Shown: positions 1 to 5,067 of the stretch, piece after piece
Numbering within the stretch: position 1 is the first letter of the stretch
How the letters are laid out: every line of letters starts with the position of its first letter
From: JAEZKC01 sp046538945
GTDB lineage: Bacteria > Fibrobacterota > Chitinivibrionia > Chitinivibrionales > Chitinispirillaceae
Direction of reading: 5' to 3'
Assembly: GCA_046538945.1 (NCBI GenBank)
Contig: JBKHHW010000215.1
Span: forward strand, 1-5,067
Length of the DNA stretch: 5,067 nucleotides
Program-made: the position numbers and the translations under genes
Notes under the pieces: generated by a model
What the model saw: the letters and a program-made list of their open reading frames with translations, nothing else
Told to the model about the DNA's origin: nothing
Database searches by the model: none

Positions 1-53
1 ATAACGGAATAACGGATAACGCATATTATATTTCCTACCGTACTCAATTCTAA
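1..53 (+). CDS. 3' end of upstream gene, possible outer-membrane beta-barrel C-terminus (partial)
   Basis: Only one forward frame (codons starting at base 3) stays open from the window edge to a TAA at 51-53. It encodes a 16-residue tail, NGITDNAYYISYRTQF. The other two forward frames stop at bases 2-4 and 10-12. The tail ends in Phe, with residues -3, -5, -7 and -9 being T, Y, I and Y. Established knowledge: a terminal Phe with alternating hydrophobic or aromatic residues is the usual last-strand signature recognised by the BAM complex in outer-membrane beta-barrels. Calling this a barrel protein is inference from so short a tail. The stop lies 9 bp before the next ATG, which fits one operon with the DUF4159 and DUF4175 genes. 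The frame could also be open by chance, since it is only 17 codons long. Confidence 0.5.
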   Translation, partial: NGITDNAYYISYRTQF

Positions 54-55
54 GG
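52..55 (+). promoter_or_regulatory. Weak Shine-Dalgarno for the DUF4159 gene
   Basis: AAGG lies 7 nt before the ATG at 63 and overlaps the TAA stop of the upstream frame. The match to the anti-Shine-Dalgarno is short, but the spacing is right. The overlap with the stop suggests that ribosomes finishing the upstream gene help start this one. No convincing promoter is visible in bases 1-62, though the window gives little room to judge. Confidence 0.45.
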
Positions 56-62
56 CTGGCCG

Positions 63-719
63 ATGAAAGTAACTACTATTGCAGCACTGATCACCGCTCT
101 TTGTGTCTCCGCGGCAATCGCCCAGGAGTGCGAGCTGACCGTGGCCCGGCTTAAGTACGGCGGTGGAGGGGACTGGTACACCGGCCCGTCCATGCTTCCA
201 AACCTGGTGAAGGCCGCAAAGGGCAGGACTAAAATGCCCCTGTGCGACAGTGTGGCAGTGGTGGAAATTTCCGATCAGCGGCTTTTTCATTTTCCATTCC
301 TTTTCATGACCGGACACGGAGAGGTGAGATTCACCTCTCAGGAAAGAATGCGCCTGCGCAAGTTTCTCATCGGAGGCGGTTTTCTCTGGGCCGATGACAA
401 CTACGGGATGGACAAATCCTTCAGAAGAGAGATGAACGCTCTTTTTCCGGAGAATCCTCTGGTGCCTGTTCCCTCTGACCACCCCATTTTCAAAAGTTAT
501 TACGATTTGCCCGGGCTGCCCAAAATTCACGATCATGATGGAGAGCCGGCGAAGGCGTTTGGAATATTCTTTGAAGGCAGATTAGTTGTGTTCTATACCT
601 ACAGCGCCGATATAGGAAACGGTATGGAGGATATTCAGGTTCACAATGTGGGCAAGGAACGCCGTGAACTTGCTCTGCGCATGGGGGTGAACGTCCTTTC
701 CTGGTTTTTCAGCCCATGA
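63..719 (+). CDS. DUF4159 domain-containing exported protein
   Basis: This 218-aa protein begins with a Sec-type signal peptide: Lys2, a hydrophobic core at about residues 4-19, and a likely cleavage site AIA|Q after residue 20. There is no lipobox. The mature part matches my memory of the DUF4159 family: an opening ELTVARLKYGGGGDWYTGP (residues 24-42), FMTGHG (81-86), an FLIGGGFLWADDNYG segment (101-115), and HPIF (140-143). The glycine-rich turns resemble the class I glutamine-amidotransferase/ThuA-like flavodoxin-type fold. No Cys sits at an obvious nucleophile elbow, so a binding rather than hydrolytic role is plausible (inference). Cys23 and Cys61 are the only mature cysteines and could form a periplasmic disulfide. 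About 200 residues is right for the domain alone; some relatives carry it fused to membrane or BatA-like segments. The function is unknown. The gene is translationally coupled to the DUF4175 gene downstream. Confidence 0.87.
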   Translation: MKVTTIAALITALCVSAAIAQECELTVARLKYGGGGDWYTGPSMLPNLVKAAKGRTKMPLCDSVAVVEISDQRLFHFPFLFMTGHGEVRFTSQERMRLRKFLIGGGFLWADDNYGMDKSFRREMNALFPENPLVPVPSDHPIFKSYYDLPGLPKIHDHDGEPAKAFGIFFEGRLVVFYTYSADIGNGMEDIQVHNVGKERRELALRMGVNVLSWFFSP

Positions 720-3700
720 TGGACAGTGTAAAAAAGATCAGAAGGTTTGCGGCAGGGTGCAGACGTCGTCTGGTGTTCAACAGGGTATCCGGAATGCTCG
801 CCAGGCTGTTTTCAGCTTTTCTGGCATTTTCACTGATACTGACCATTCTATTTTCTGCCTATCCCTGGGTGGTGCTCCCGCTGGTATGGATTTCCGGCAC
901 AGCTATCTTGGTTATAGCTGCAGCGGTAATCATCACCGTTACGCTGTTCAGGGCGCCGACTCTCATCCAGAGTGTCAGAAAAGCGGAGAACCGAAGCGAA
1001 CTGAAACACCCCTCTTTGTCCATTGCTCTCGAGCTATCATCGCAGACAAGTGCCGGGTCCGAATCTTTAAAAAAGCATGTGTATGAAAGAGCCGCCCGGG
1101 AAATCGAACGTCTCAAAGAAGTACGTCTCACCGAATCCCGGACCAAACTGTACGCAGCTACAGTCTTGCTCCTTCTGATCACTGTGGGATCATCCATATA
1201 TTTTCCCCAGCGGCTCTATTCCTATTGGAAACTTATCTTCACTGTGGCAGAAAACCAGAAGGCCGAAGTTCGCCCGGGAAGCATCACCGTACCTCTGAAC
1301 AGTCCCCTTACTCTTCATTTGACCGGTCCCGCGCACTATCCCTCCGCAAAGCTTGACCTCCTCACCAGGGATGGTTCCACCAGAAGCAGACATTTTCTCC
1401 GCCCCGACTCCTCCGGCGGTTTTTCTTTCAGAATAGACAGTGTCAGAGAAGATATGATATATCAGTTTTCCCTGGCGCAAGCGCTCTCTCCGGAAACCGT
1501 CACGGTTGCCAGGCCCCCCATGCTCCGTTCGCTGCAGATCAAACTCGATCCGCCCGCCTACACAAAGCAGAAGCCCAGAACTCTCAATGCGGGGCAGGGC
1601 AACATGAATATCTATGCTGGTACGGAAGTCAGCTGTGTTCTGGAGTCTGGCGAACTGGATCAGGCTGCCCTGATCTTCGGACGTGACACCTTTGATTTAG
1701 AAGTGGAGGGTAAACGTGCCAGGGGCAAATTCAAAGTGTGGAGATCCGGGAAGTACACGTTCCGGCTGAAGGACACACTGGGCCAGACAAACGATTCTCT
1801 TCCAAACTATATGATAACCACTATTCCGGATGAAAAGCCGCTTGCCCGCATCATAAAACCGACTGATAACAAGGCTCTGACCACCGCGCAGGTGGAGACT
1901 CTGTGGGTCGAGGGAATCGATGATATCGGCATACGGGACATGAGGCTTCAATGGTGCAGAAGCGGTTTCTGCGGGGAGGAAAAACCTCAAAGCTGGAATC
2001 TCACCGACCGGGGCAGACCGCCCATAATCCGCAAAAATCTGGTCTGGGATCTCACGGAGCTGTCTCTTTACCCCGGAGACACAGTTTTCTACTGGCTTAG
2101 GGTTCGGGACAACAAGCCTTTCGGAAAGGCTCAAATCGCCCGGAGCGATACTCTCTGGTTCAGAGTTCCCAGCTTCGAGGAGATCCACAAGCAGATTGCC
2201 CGCAATGAACAGTATGCTCAAAAGAAGCTGGGAGAGGTGAAAGGCAGACAGGAAAACATCTCGAGCGCTGTTGAGGAACTGATGAAATCAGCCGTGGGGT
2301 CTCAGGAGCTGTCCTGGGATCAGAAGAGGATCATGGAGGATATCCAGAATCAGATGAATTCACAGGCCGATTCGCTTCAGAAAGCGCTCCAGTCTCTCCA
2401 GAAGAGCATGGAGGCACTGAAGGAGGACGGGAAGATGAATGATGAGCTGTTCAAAAAAATGGAGCAGGTGAAAGAGAGCATGGAACAGCTTGCCAAGGAA
2501 TTCGGCAAAAACCCGTTTCTCAGTGACAAAGAGGAGAAGCTCTCGCTTGATGATATGCGCCAGGCTGCGGGGAAACTTCAGGAAATGCTTCCGGAGATGA
2601 GCGAAAGGCTTGACCAGACTCTTCAGTTTATGGAAATGCTCAAAAGAGAGAAAAACATTTCTGATCTGGCCCTGAGAGCGGAGAACCTTTCTGAAGAACA
2701 GTCTGAACTGGCCTTTTCGGATGAGGATGCATCGATCAAAGAGCGCCAGCAGGAGCTGCTTGACCGGATCGATTCATTGAGCAGGGATATGCGGGAGCAG
2801 TTCAAAAAAGAGAAACAGCCTGGCCCCTCCTCGGGAAATGTCGATCAACAGTCGAAAAATATGAGGTCTCAACTCAGAAAGAATGAAGCGCCCTCCTCAA
2901 AAGAGATGAACGCCATGAGCAGGGAACTGATGTCTTTAAGCGAGCAGCTCGAAGGCAGGCTGAGTTCCAGCATGATGGCACAAATGGAGGAGGACAGGAA
3001 GCTGATACTTGGAATGGCGCACGATGCCCTTTCACTTGAGAGCTGGCAGGAGCTTCTGCGAAAACAAGCCCACGGCAGGGTTGATGATAAGAGTACGGCC
3101 AAGGCCCAGCAGGCACTCAAGGATGGACTGATAAAAAGTCTGGCCCGCTCCGACAGCCTTGCTATGGTTCCGCCCGACATGGTAAACGAGATCACCAACT
3201 CCTACAGAAAAGCCATCTCAAGAGCACAAACTGTCATATCCACCATGAGCAATTCGGATGGAACGTTTGCCATGAATCAGAGCGCGGGAGCACTCAGAGA
3301 ACTGGCCAACCTCCTATTATCCATAGCTTCTCAGGGGGATTCCCAGAGTGGAAGCTCAGGGGCGGGAAGCATGATGTCGGGCCTCAGGCAAGCTTCCGGA
3401 AAACAGGCGGCACTCAATTCCATGATGGGTGATATGCTGCAGTCGCTTTTGGGCCAGCAAGGACAGCAGGGCGGGTCACAGCCCGGGGGAAATAAACCGG
3501 GTGATGGAGGAGAGCAGGGCGGTGGTGAAGGTGCTCATGAAGCCAGGAGGAAGGCACAGGAGGCTCAGCAGGCCATTGCGCAAGAGCTTGAACGGCTTGC
3601 GGACAAGTACGGCAAGGAAGCCGGTGAGAGCATGGAGAAGAGAGTTAGGGAGCTTGAGCAGGAGGCGCGTCGGCTTGCACAGTTGCTCCAAAATCCGCCA

Positions 3701-3976
3701 GAGGACATTATTGATCAGCAGGATCGTTTTCTGTCCCGTATGCTTCAATCGACCCTGTCGCTCAACCGCAAAGACAAGGGCAAGGAGGATCGCAAGGGGA
3801 GCAAATCCAAAACGGTTTTCAGCGATCCGGATGCACCGGCTCTGGGGAAATCGATCAGAGAGGCGGACACTTTTCATATTCTGCGCAGGAGAGCTTTCGA
3901 AGACAACTACCCGGAGGAATACCGGTCGGCCATACGGGAGTATTTCGACAGTCTCGGGGAGTTGTACCTGGAGTAG
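716..3976 (+). CDS. DUF4175-type large membrane-anchored coiled-coil protein
   Basis: This 1086-aa protein starts at an ATGA overlap with the preceding stop. A second ATG follows directly at 719, and no Shine-Dalgarno is evident, so reinitiation is likely. The basic N-terminus (KKIRR, CRRRL) precedes two hydrophobic segments at about 31-52 and 53-77. A basic loop follows, then a third segment at about 146-163. Positive-inside logic puts the remaining ~920 residues in the periplasm. Residues ~185-485 are beta-rich and carry the DUF4175 hallmarks: a DDIGI motif (402-406), WDLTELSLYPGDTVFYWLRV (444-463), and ARSDTLWFRVPSFEEI (475-490). Residues ~485-700 form long charged Gln/Glu/Lys-rich helices, probably coiled coil. 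Residues 836-908 (SRAQTVIST to GDMLQS) precede a Gly/Gln linker (913-939), another helix (940-990), and a C-terminal YPEEYRSAIREYFDSL motif typical of the family. Cys414 and Cys419 may form a small disulfide loop. The molecular function is unknown; an envelope scaffold working with the DUF4159 protein is inference. Confidence 0.83.
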   Translation: MMDSVKKIRRFAAGCRRRLVFNRVSGMLARLFSAFLAFSLILTILFSAYPWVVLPLVWISGTAILVIAAAVIITVTLFRAPTLIQSVRKAENRSELKHPSLSIALELSSQTSAGSESLKKHVYERAAREIERLKEVRLTESRTKLYAATVLLLLITVGSSIYFPQRLYSYWKLIFTVAENQKAEVRPGSITVPLNSPLTLHLTGPAHYPSAKLDLLTRDGSTRSRHFLRPDSSGGFSFRIDSVREDMIYQFSLAQALSPETVTVARPPMLRSLQIKLDPPAYTKQKPRTLNAGQGNMNIYAGTEVSCVLESGELDQAALIFGRDTFDLEVEGKRARGKFKVWRSGKYTFRLKDTLGQTNDSLPNYMITTIPDEKPLARIIKPTDNKALTTAQVETLWVEGIDDIGIRDMRLQWCRSGFCGEEKPQSWNLTDRGRPPIIRKNLVWDLTELSLYPGDTVFYWLRVRDNKPFGKAQIARSDTLWFRVPSFEEIHKQIARNEQYAQKKLGEVKGRQENISSAVEELMKSAVGSQELSWDQKRIMEDIQNQMNSQADSLQKALQSLQKSMEALKEDGKMNDELFKKMEQVKESMEQLAKEFGKNPFLSDKEEKLSLDDMRQAAGKLQEMLPEMSERLDQTLQFMEMLKREKNISDLALRAENLSEEQSELAFSDEDASIKERQQELLDRIDSLSRDMREQFKKEKQPGPSSGNVDQQSKNMRSQLRKNEAPSSKEMNAMSRELMSLSEQLEGRLSSSMMAQMEEDRKLILGMAHDALSLESWQELLRKQAHGRVDDKSTAKAQQALKDGLIKSLARSDSLAMVPPDMVNEITNSYRKAISRAQTVISTMSNSDGTFAMNQSAGALRELANLLLSIASQGDSQSGSSGAGSMMSGLRQASGKQAALNSMMGDMLQSLLGQQGQQGGSQPGGNKPGDGGEQGGGEGAHEARRKAQEAQQAIAQELERLADKYGKEAGESMEKRVRELEQEARRLAQLLQNPPEDIIDQQDRFLSRMLQSTLSLNRKDKGKEDRKGSKSKTVFSDPDAPALGKSIREADTFHILRRRAFEDNYPEEYRSAIREYFDSLGELYLE
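3452..3532 (+). repeat. Gly/Gln-rich low-complexity linker within the DUF4175 gene
   Basis: Codons 913-939 encode an imperfect GQQGQQGG / GGEQGGGEG-type tract made almost only of Gly and Gln, with a few Ser, Pro, Asn, Lys, Asp and Glu. It separates the SGLRQASGKQAALNSMMGDM helix region from the C-terminal helix that starts near residue 940. It is probably a flexible linker. Similar Gly/Gln/Pro-rich spacers are common in this family and tend to vary in length. The reading frame is maintained throughout. Confidence 0.75.
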
Positions 3977-4094
3977 CGTTGAGAAGTTTTCTGTTTCTGT
4001 TCAGCCCTGCTTTCTCCCCATTGATTTGCCATCCTTACAGTACATCTTCCATTTCAAAATTGCGCCCTCAAGTAACCGCCCGATAGGATACTTC

Positions 4095-4110
4095 TCACCC
4101 TCTGGGGTGA
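4095..4110 (+). other. Small perfect hairpin after the DUF4175 gene
   Basis: TCACCC (4095-4100) and GGGTGA (4105-4110) form a 6-bp perfect stem around the 4-nt loop TCTG, 118 nt after the DUF4175 stop codon. The following bases are CCACCGAACC, with no T-tract, so it does not fit a classical rho-independent terminator. It could be a weak pause or termination structure, an operator-like palindrome upstream of the cellulase promoter candidate, or chance. Only the symmetry is directly seen. Confidence 0.3.
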
Positions 4111-4121
4111 CCACCGAACCA

Positions 4122-4152
4122 TTTCCCGCGTTATCAACACTATACTATAGAT
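4122..4152 (+). promoter_or_regulatory. Weak sigma70-like promoter candidate for the cellulase gene
   Basis: TATAGA (4146-4151), inside the A+T-rich run TATACTATAGATA, is a reasonable -10 element. The best -35 candidate is TTTCCC (4122-4127) at 18-bp spacing, which is a poor match to TTGACA. An alternative -10, TATACT at 4141-4146, has no good -35 at 16-18 bp. Initiation from the first option would fall near 4158, giving a leader of about 90 nt. The location is sensible for the cellulase gene but the call rests mainly on the -10, and sigma-factor preference in this organism is unknown. Confidence 0.25.
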
Positions 4153-4162
4153 ACCTTCTACT

Positions 4163-4196
4163 GTTCAGGTTCCGGAAAAAGTGCACCGGACAGAAC
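4163..4196 (+). other. Interrupted dyad in the cellulase leader
   Basis: An inner stem TCCGG (4171-4175) / CCGGA (4186-4190) encloses a 10-nt A-rich loop. An outer stem GTTC (4163-4166) / GAAC (4193-4196) flanks it across an asymmetric internal loop (AGGT against CA). In RNA this could fold into a modest two-part stem between the promoter candidate and the ribosome binding site; in DNA it could serve as an operator. No known riboswitch or regulator consensus is recognised. Confidence 0.3.
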
Positions 4197-4231
4197 CCGG
4201 ACATTACCATACGACCATTTAATCGCTTAAC

Positions 4232-4240
4232 GAGAAGGGG
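4232..4240 (+). promoter_or_regulatory. Strong ribosome binding site of the cellulase gene
   Basis: The purine run GAGAAGGGG lies 6 nt before the ATG at 4247 and decides that start codon. It is clearly stronger than the initiation signals of the two preceding genes, which fits high-level or independent expression of a secreted enzyme. Confidence 0.7.
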
Positions 4241-4246
4241 TAATAT

Positions 4247-5067
4247 ATGAGAAAGCCGTCTTTTTCCAAGGCGTTTTTGACAGTTTTACTTTTGGCAATC
4301 TGCAGTTTCGCCCAGACACCGGTTGCCCGTCATGGACAGCTATCGGTTCAGGGCAACAGAGTGGTAAATGCCCAGGGAGAAACGGCACAGCTCAGGGGTA
4401 TGAGTTTCTACTGGAGTCAATGGAGTGAACAATACTGGAACTCCAGTGTGGTTTCCTGGCTCGCCAGTGACTGGAAAGTAAGCCTGGTTCGGGCCGCAAT
4501 GGGAGTGGAAGGCGACCAGTGGAACGCCGCTTATCTTCAGGACCCCACCACCAACAAAAATCAAGTGAAAACGATAGTCGATGCCGCCATCCAAAACGAT
4601 ATCTACGTCATTATCGACTGGCATGACCATAACGCCCATCAGCATGTCGATGAGGCCAAAGCATTTTTCGAGGAAATGGCGCGTGAGTATGGCAGCTATC
4701 CCAACGTGATATATGAAATTTTTAACGAGCCCACAGACGTATCCTGGAACGATGTGGTAAAACCGTATGCGGAAACAATCATCAGTGCAATAAGAGCTAT
4801 CGACCCGGACAATCTTATCATCGTGGGAACACCCAGCTGGTGTCAGAATGTAGATGAGGCCTCGCAAAACAAAATCAATGCGGAAAACATCGTATATTCG
4901 CTTCACTATTATGCAGCAAGCCACAAAGGCGAGCTTCGCGCAAAGGCTCAAACTGCTCTGAATAATGATGCAGCTCTGTTCGTTTCGGAATTCGGCACCT
5001 GCGAATACACCGGAGACGGATATGTAGACATAGGTGAATCTGATACCTGGTTTTCCTTTCTTGACCA
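4247..5067 (+). CDS. Secreted GH5 (subfamily 2-like) endoglucanase, 3'-truncated by the window
   Basis: This reading frame gives 273 codons with no stop before the window edge. It begins with a Sec signal peptide (MRKPSFSK, hydrophobic core about 10-20, likely cleavage SFA|Q after residue 22; LAIC is not a good lipobox). The mature start, HGQLSVQGNRVVNAQGE then LRGMSFYWSQW, is the typical opening of GH5_2 cellulases. Visible active-site residues are Arg82, WHDH (125-128), the acid/base Glu161 in EIFNEP (157-162), His220 and Tyr222 in LHYYA (219-223), and the nucleophile Glu248 in FVSEFGTC (245-252). Established for GH5: retaining hydrolysis of beta-1,4-glucosidic bonds in cellulose or related glucans. 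The last TIM-barrel strands, including the usual downstream Trp motif, and any binding or secretion domain lie beyond base 5067. Exact substrate (cellulose, mixed-linkage glucan, mannan) is not settled by sequence alone. A 270-bp gap and its own ribosome binding site separate it from the upstream operon. Confidence 0.93.
   Translation, partial: MRKPSFSKAFLTVLLLAICSFAQTPVARHGQLSVQGNRVVNAQGETAQLRGMSFYWSQWSEQYWNSSVVSWLASDWKVSLVRAAMGVEGDQWNAAYLQDPTTNKNQVKTIVDAAIQNDIYVIIDWHDHNAHQHVDEAKAFFEEMAREYGSYPNVIYEIFNEPTDVSWNDVVKPYAETIISAIRAIDPDNLIIVGTPSWCQNVDEASQNKINAENIVYSLHYYAASHKGELRAKAQTALNNDAALFVSEFGTCEYTGDGYVDIGESDTWFSFLD

Larger units (their letters stand above)
3977..4246. other. Intergenic region between the DUF4175 gene and the cellulase gene
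   Basis: These 270 bp lie between two same-strand genes. I see no coding sequence with recognisable protein features. One plus-strand frame happens to stay open across it, but it continues a shadow frame of the DUF4175 gene. The region holds a short perfect hairpin (4095-4110), a weak promoter candidate (4122-4152), an interrupted dyad (4163-4196) and a good ribosome binding site (4232-4240). There is no G+C-rich stem followed by a T-run, so no standard intrinsic terminator is visible for the upstream operon. The length suggests that the cellulase is transcribed on its own. Confidence 0.7.

Noticed and set aside
1..22. Three near-tandem copies of TAACGG/TAACGC (starting at 2, 10 and 17) at the left edge.
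   Set aside because: The copies are 6 bp with unequal spacing (8 and 7 bp) and fall inside the probable 3' end of a coding frame. They are too short and irregular to support an iteron or regulatory array.
1697..2221. A 174-codon minus-strand open frame within the DUF4175 gene.
   Set aside because: It lies opposite the most conserved family hallmark segment, has no plausible protein character and no separate initiation signals.
3476..3877. A 133-codon minus-strand open frame opposite the Gly/Gln linker and C-terminal helix of the DUF4175 gene.
   Set aside because: It is antisense to low-complexity and helical coding sequence; its Leu/Arg/Pro-rich composition is the expected mirror of that sequence.
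3429..4250. A 273-codon plus-strand open frame that spans the end of the DUF4175 gene, the whole intergenic region and the cellulase start codon.
   Set aside because: Its first two-thirds lie out of frame within a well-supported gene and give Arg/Ser-rich protein typical of a shadow frame. The start has no ribosome site, and the intergenic part shows no recognisable domain. Its ATGA overlap with the cellulase start appears to be coincidence.
4276..4290. A TTGACA-like sequence just inside the cellulase gene (TTTTTGACAG).
   Set aside because: It lies in the signal-peptide codons and has no suitable -10 element at the correct spacing, so it is coding sequence rather than a promoter.
4259..4312. 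Possible lipoprotein signal in the cellulase N-terminus around Cys19.
   Set aside because: The residues before Cys19 are LAI, and Ile at -1 does not fit the lipobox requirement for Gly, Ala or Ser. A signal peptidase I site at SFA|Q fits better.
4340..4951. A 203-codon minus-strand open frame opposite the cellulase gene.
   Set aside because: It is fully antisense to a strongly recognised GH5 catalytic domain and its translation has no recognisable domain, so it is best explained as a mirror of that gene's codon use.

Overview
The window shows three consecutive plus-strand genes and the last codons of a fourth. Their content suggests a Gram-negative, polysaccharide-degrading bacterium. The clues are exported proteins with Sec signal peptides, a DUF4159/DUF4175-type envelope gene pair, a secreted GH5 cellulase, and an upstream C-terminus that looks like an outer-membrane beta-barrel strand. 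Fibrobacterota/Chitinispirillum-like bacteria are my best guess. Bacteroidota, Gemmatimonadota or another Gram-negative phylum is not excluded, because no marker gene is present.

Layout: 1-53 is the 3' end of an upstream reading frame. 63-719 encodes a 218-aa exported DUF4159-type protein. 716-3976 encodes a 1086-aa membrane-anchored DUF4175-type protein that overlaps the previous gene by ATGA. 3977-4246 is a 270-bp intergenic region with two small dyads, a weak promoter candidate and a strong Shine-Dalgarno for the next gene. 4247-5067 is the 5' part of a secreted GH5 (subfamily 2-like) endoglucanase, cut by the window end after both catalytic glutamates.

How they fit together: the upstream fragment, the DUF4159 gene and the DUF4175 gene are packed (9-bp gap, then a 4-bp overlap) and are very likely one operon. 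In several phyla such genes sit near MoxR-type AAA ATPase, DUF58 and BatA/VWA genes, so more of that cluster may lie just upstream of base 1. That is inference. The DUF4175 protein appears to present about 920 residues of beta-rich and coiled-coil sequence outside the inner membrane, where the exported DUF4159 protein would also be. The cellulase is probably a separate transcription unit: it has its own leader and ribosome binding site and belongs to an unrelated functional class.

The most poorly understood part is the DUF4159-DUF4175 pair, whose biochemical role is unknown. I see no CRISPR array, tRNA, rRNA, transposon, toxin-antitoxin or phage feature. The window looks mostly like ordinary chromosomal sequence with one uncharacterised envelope module.
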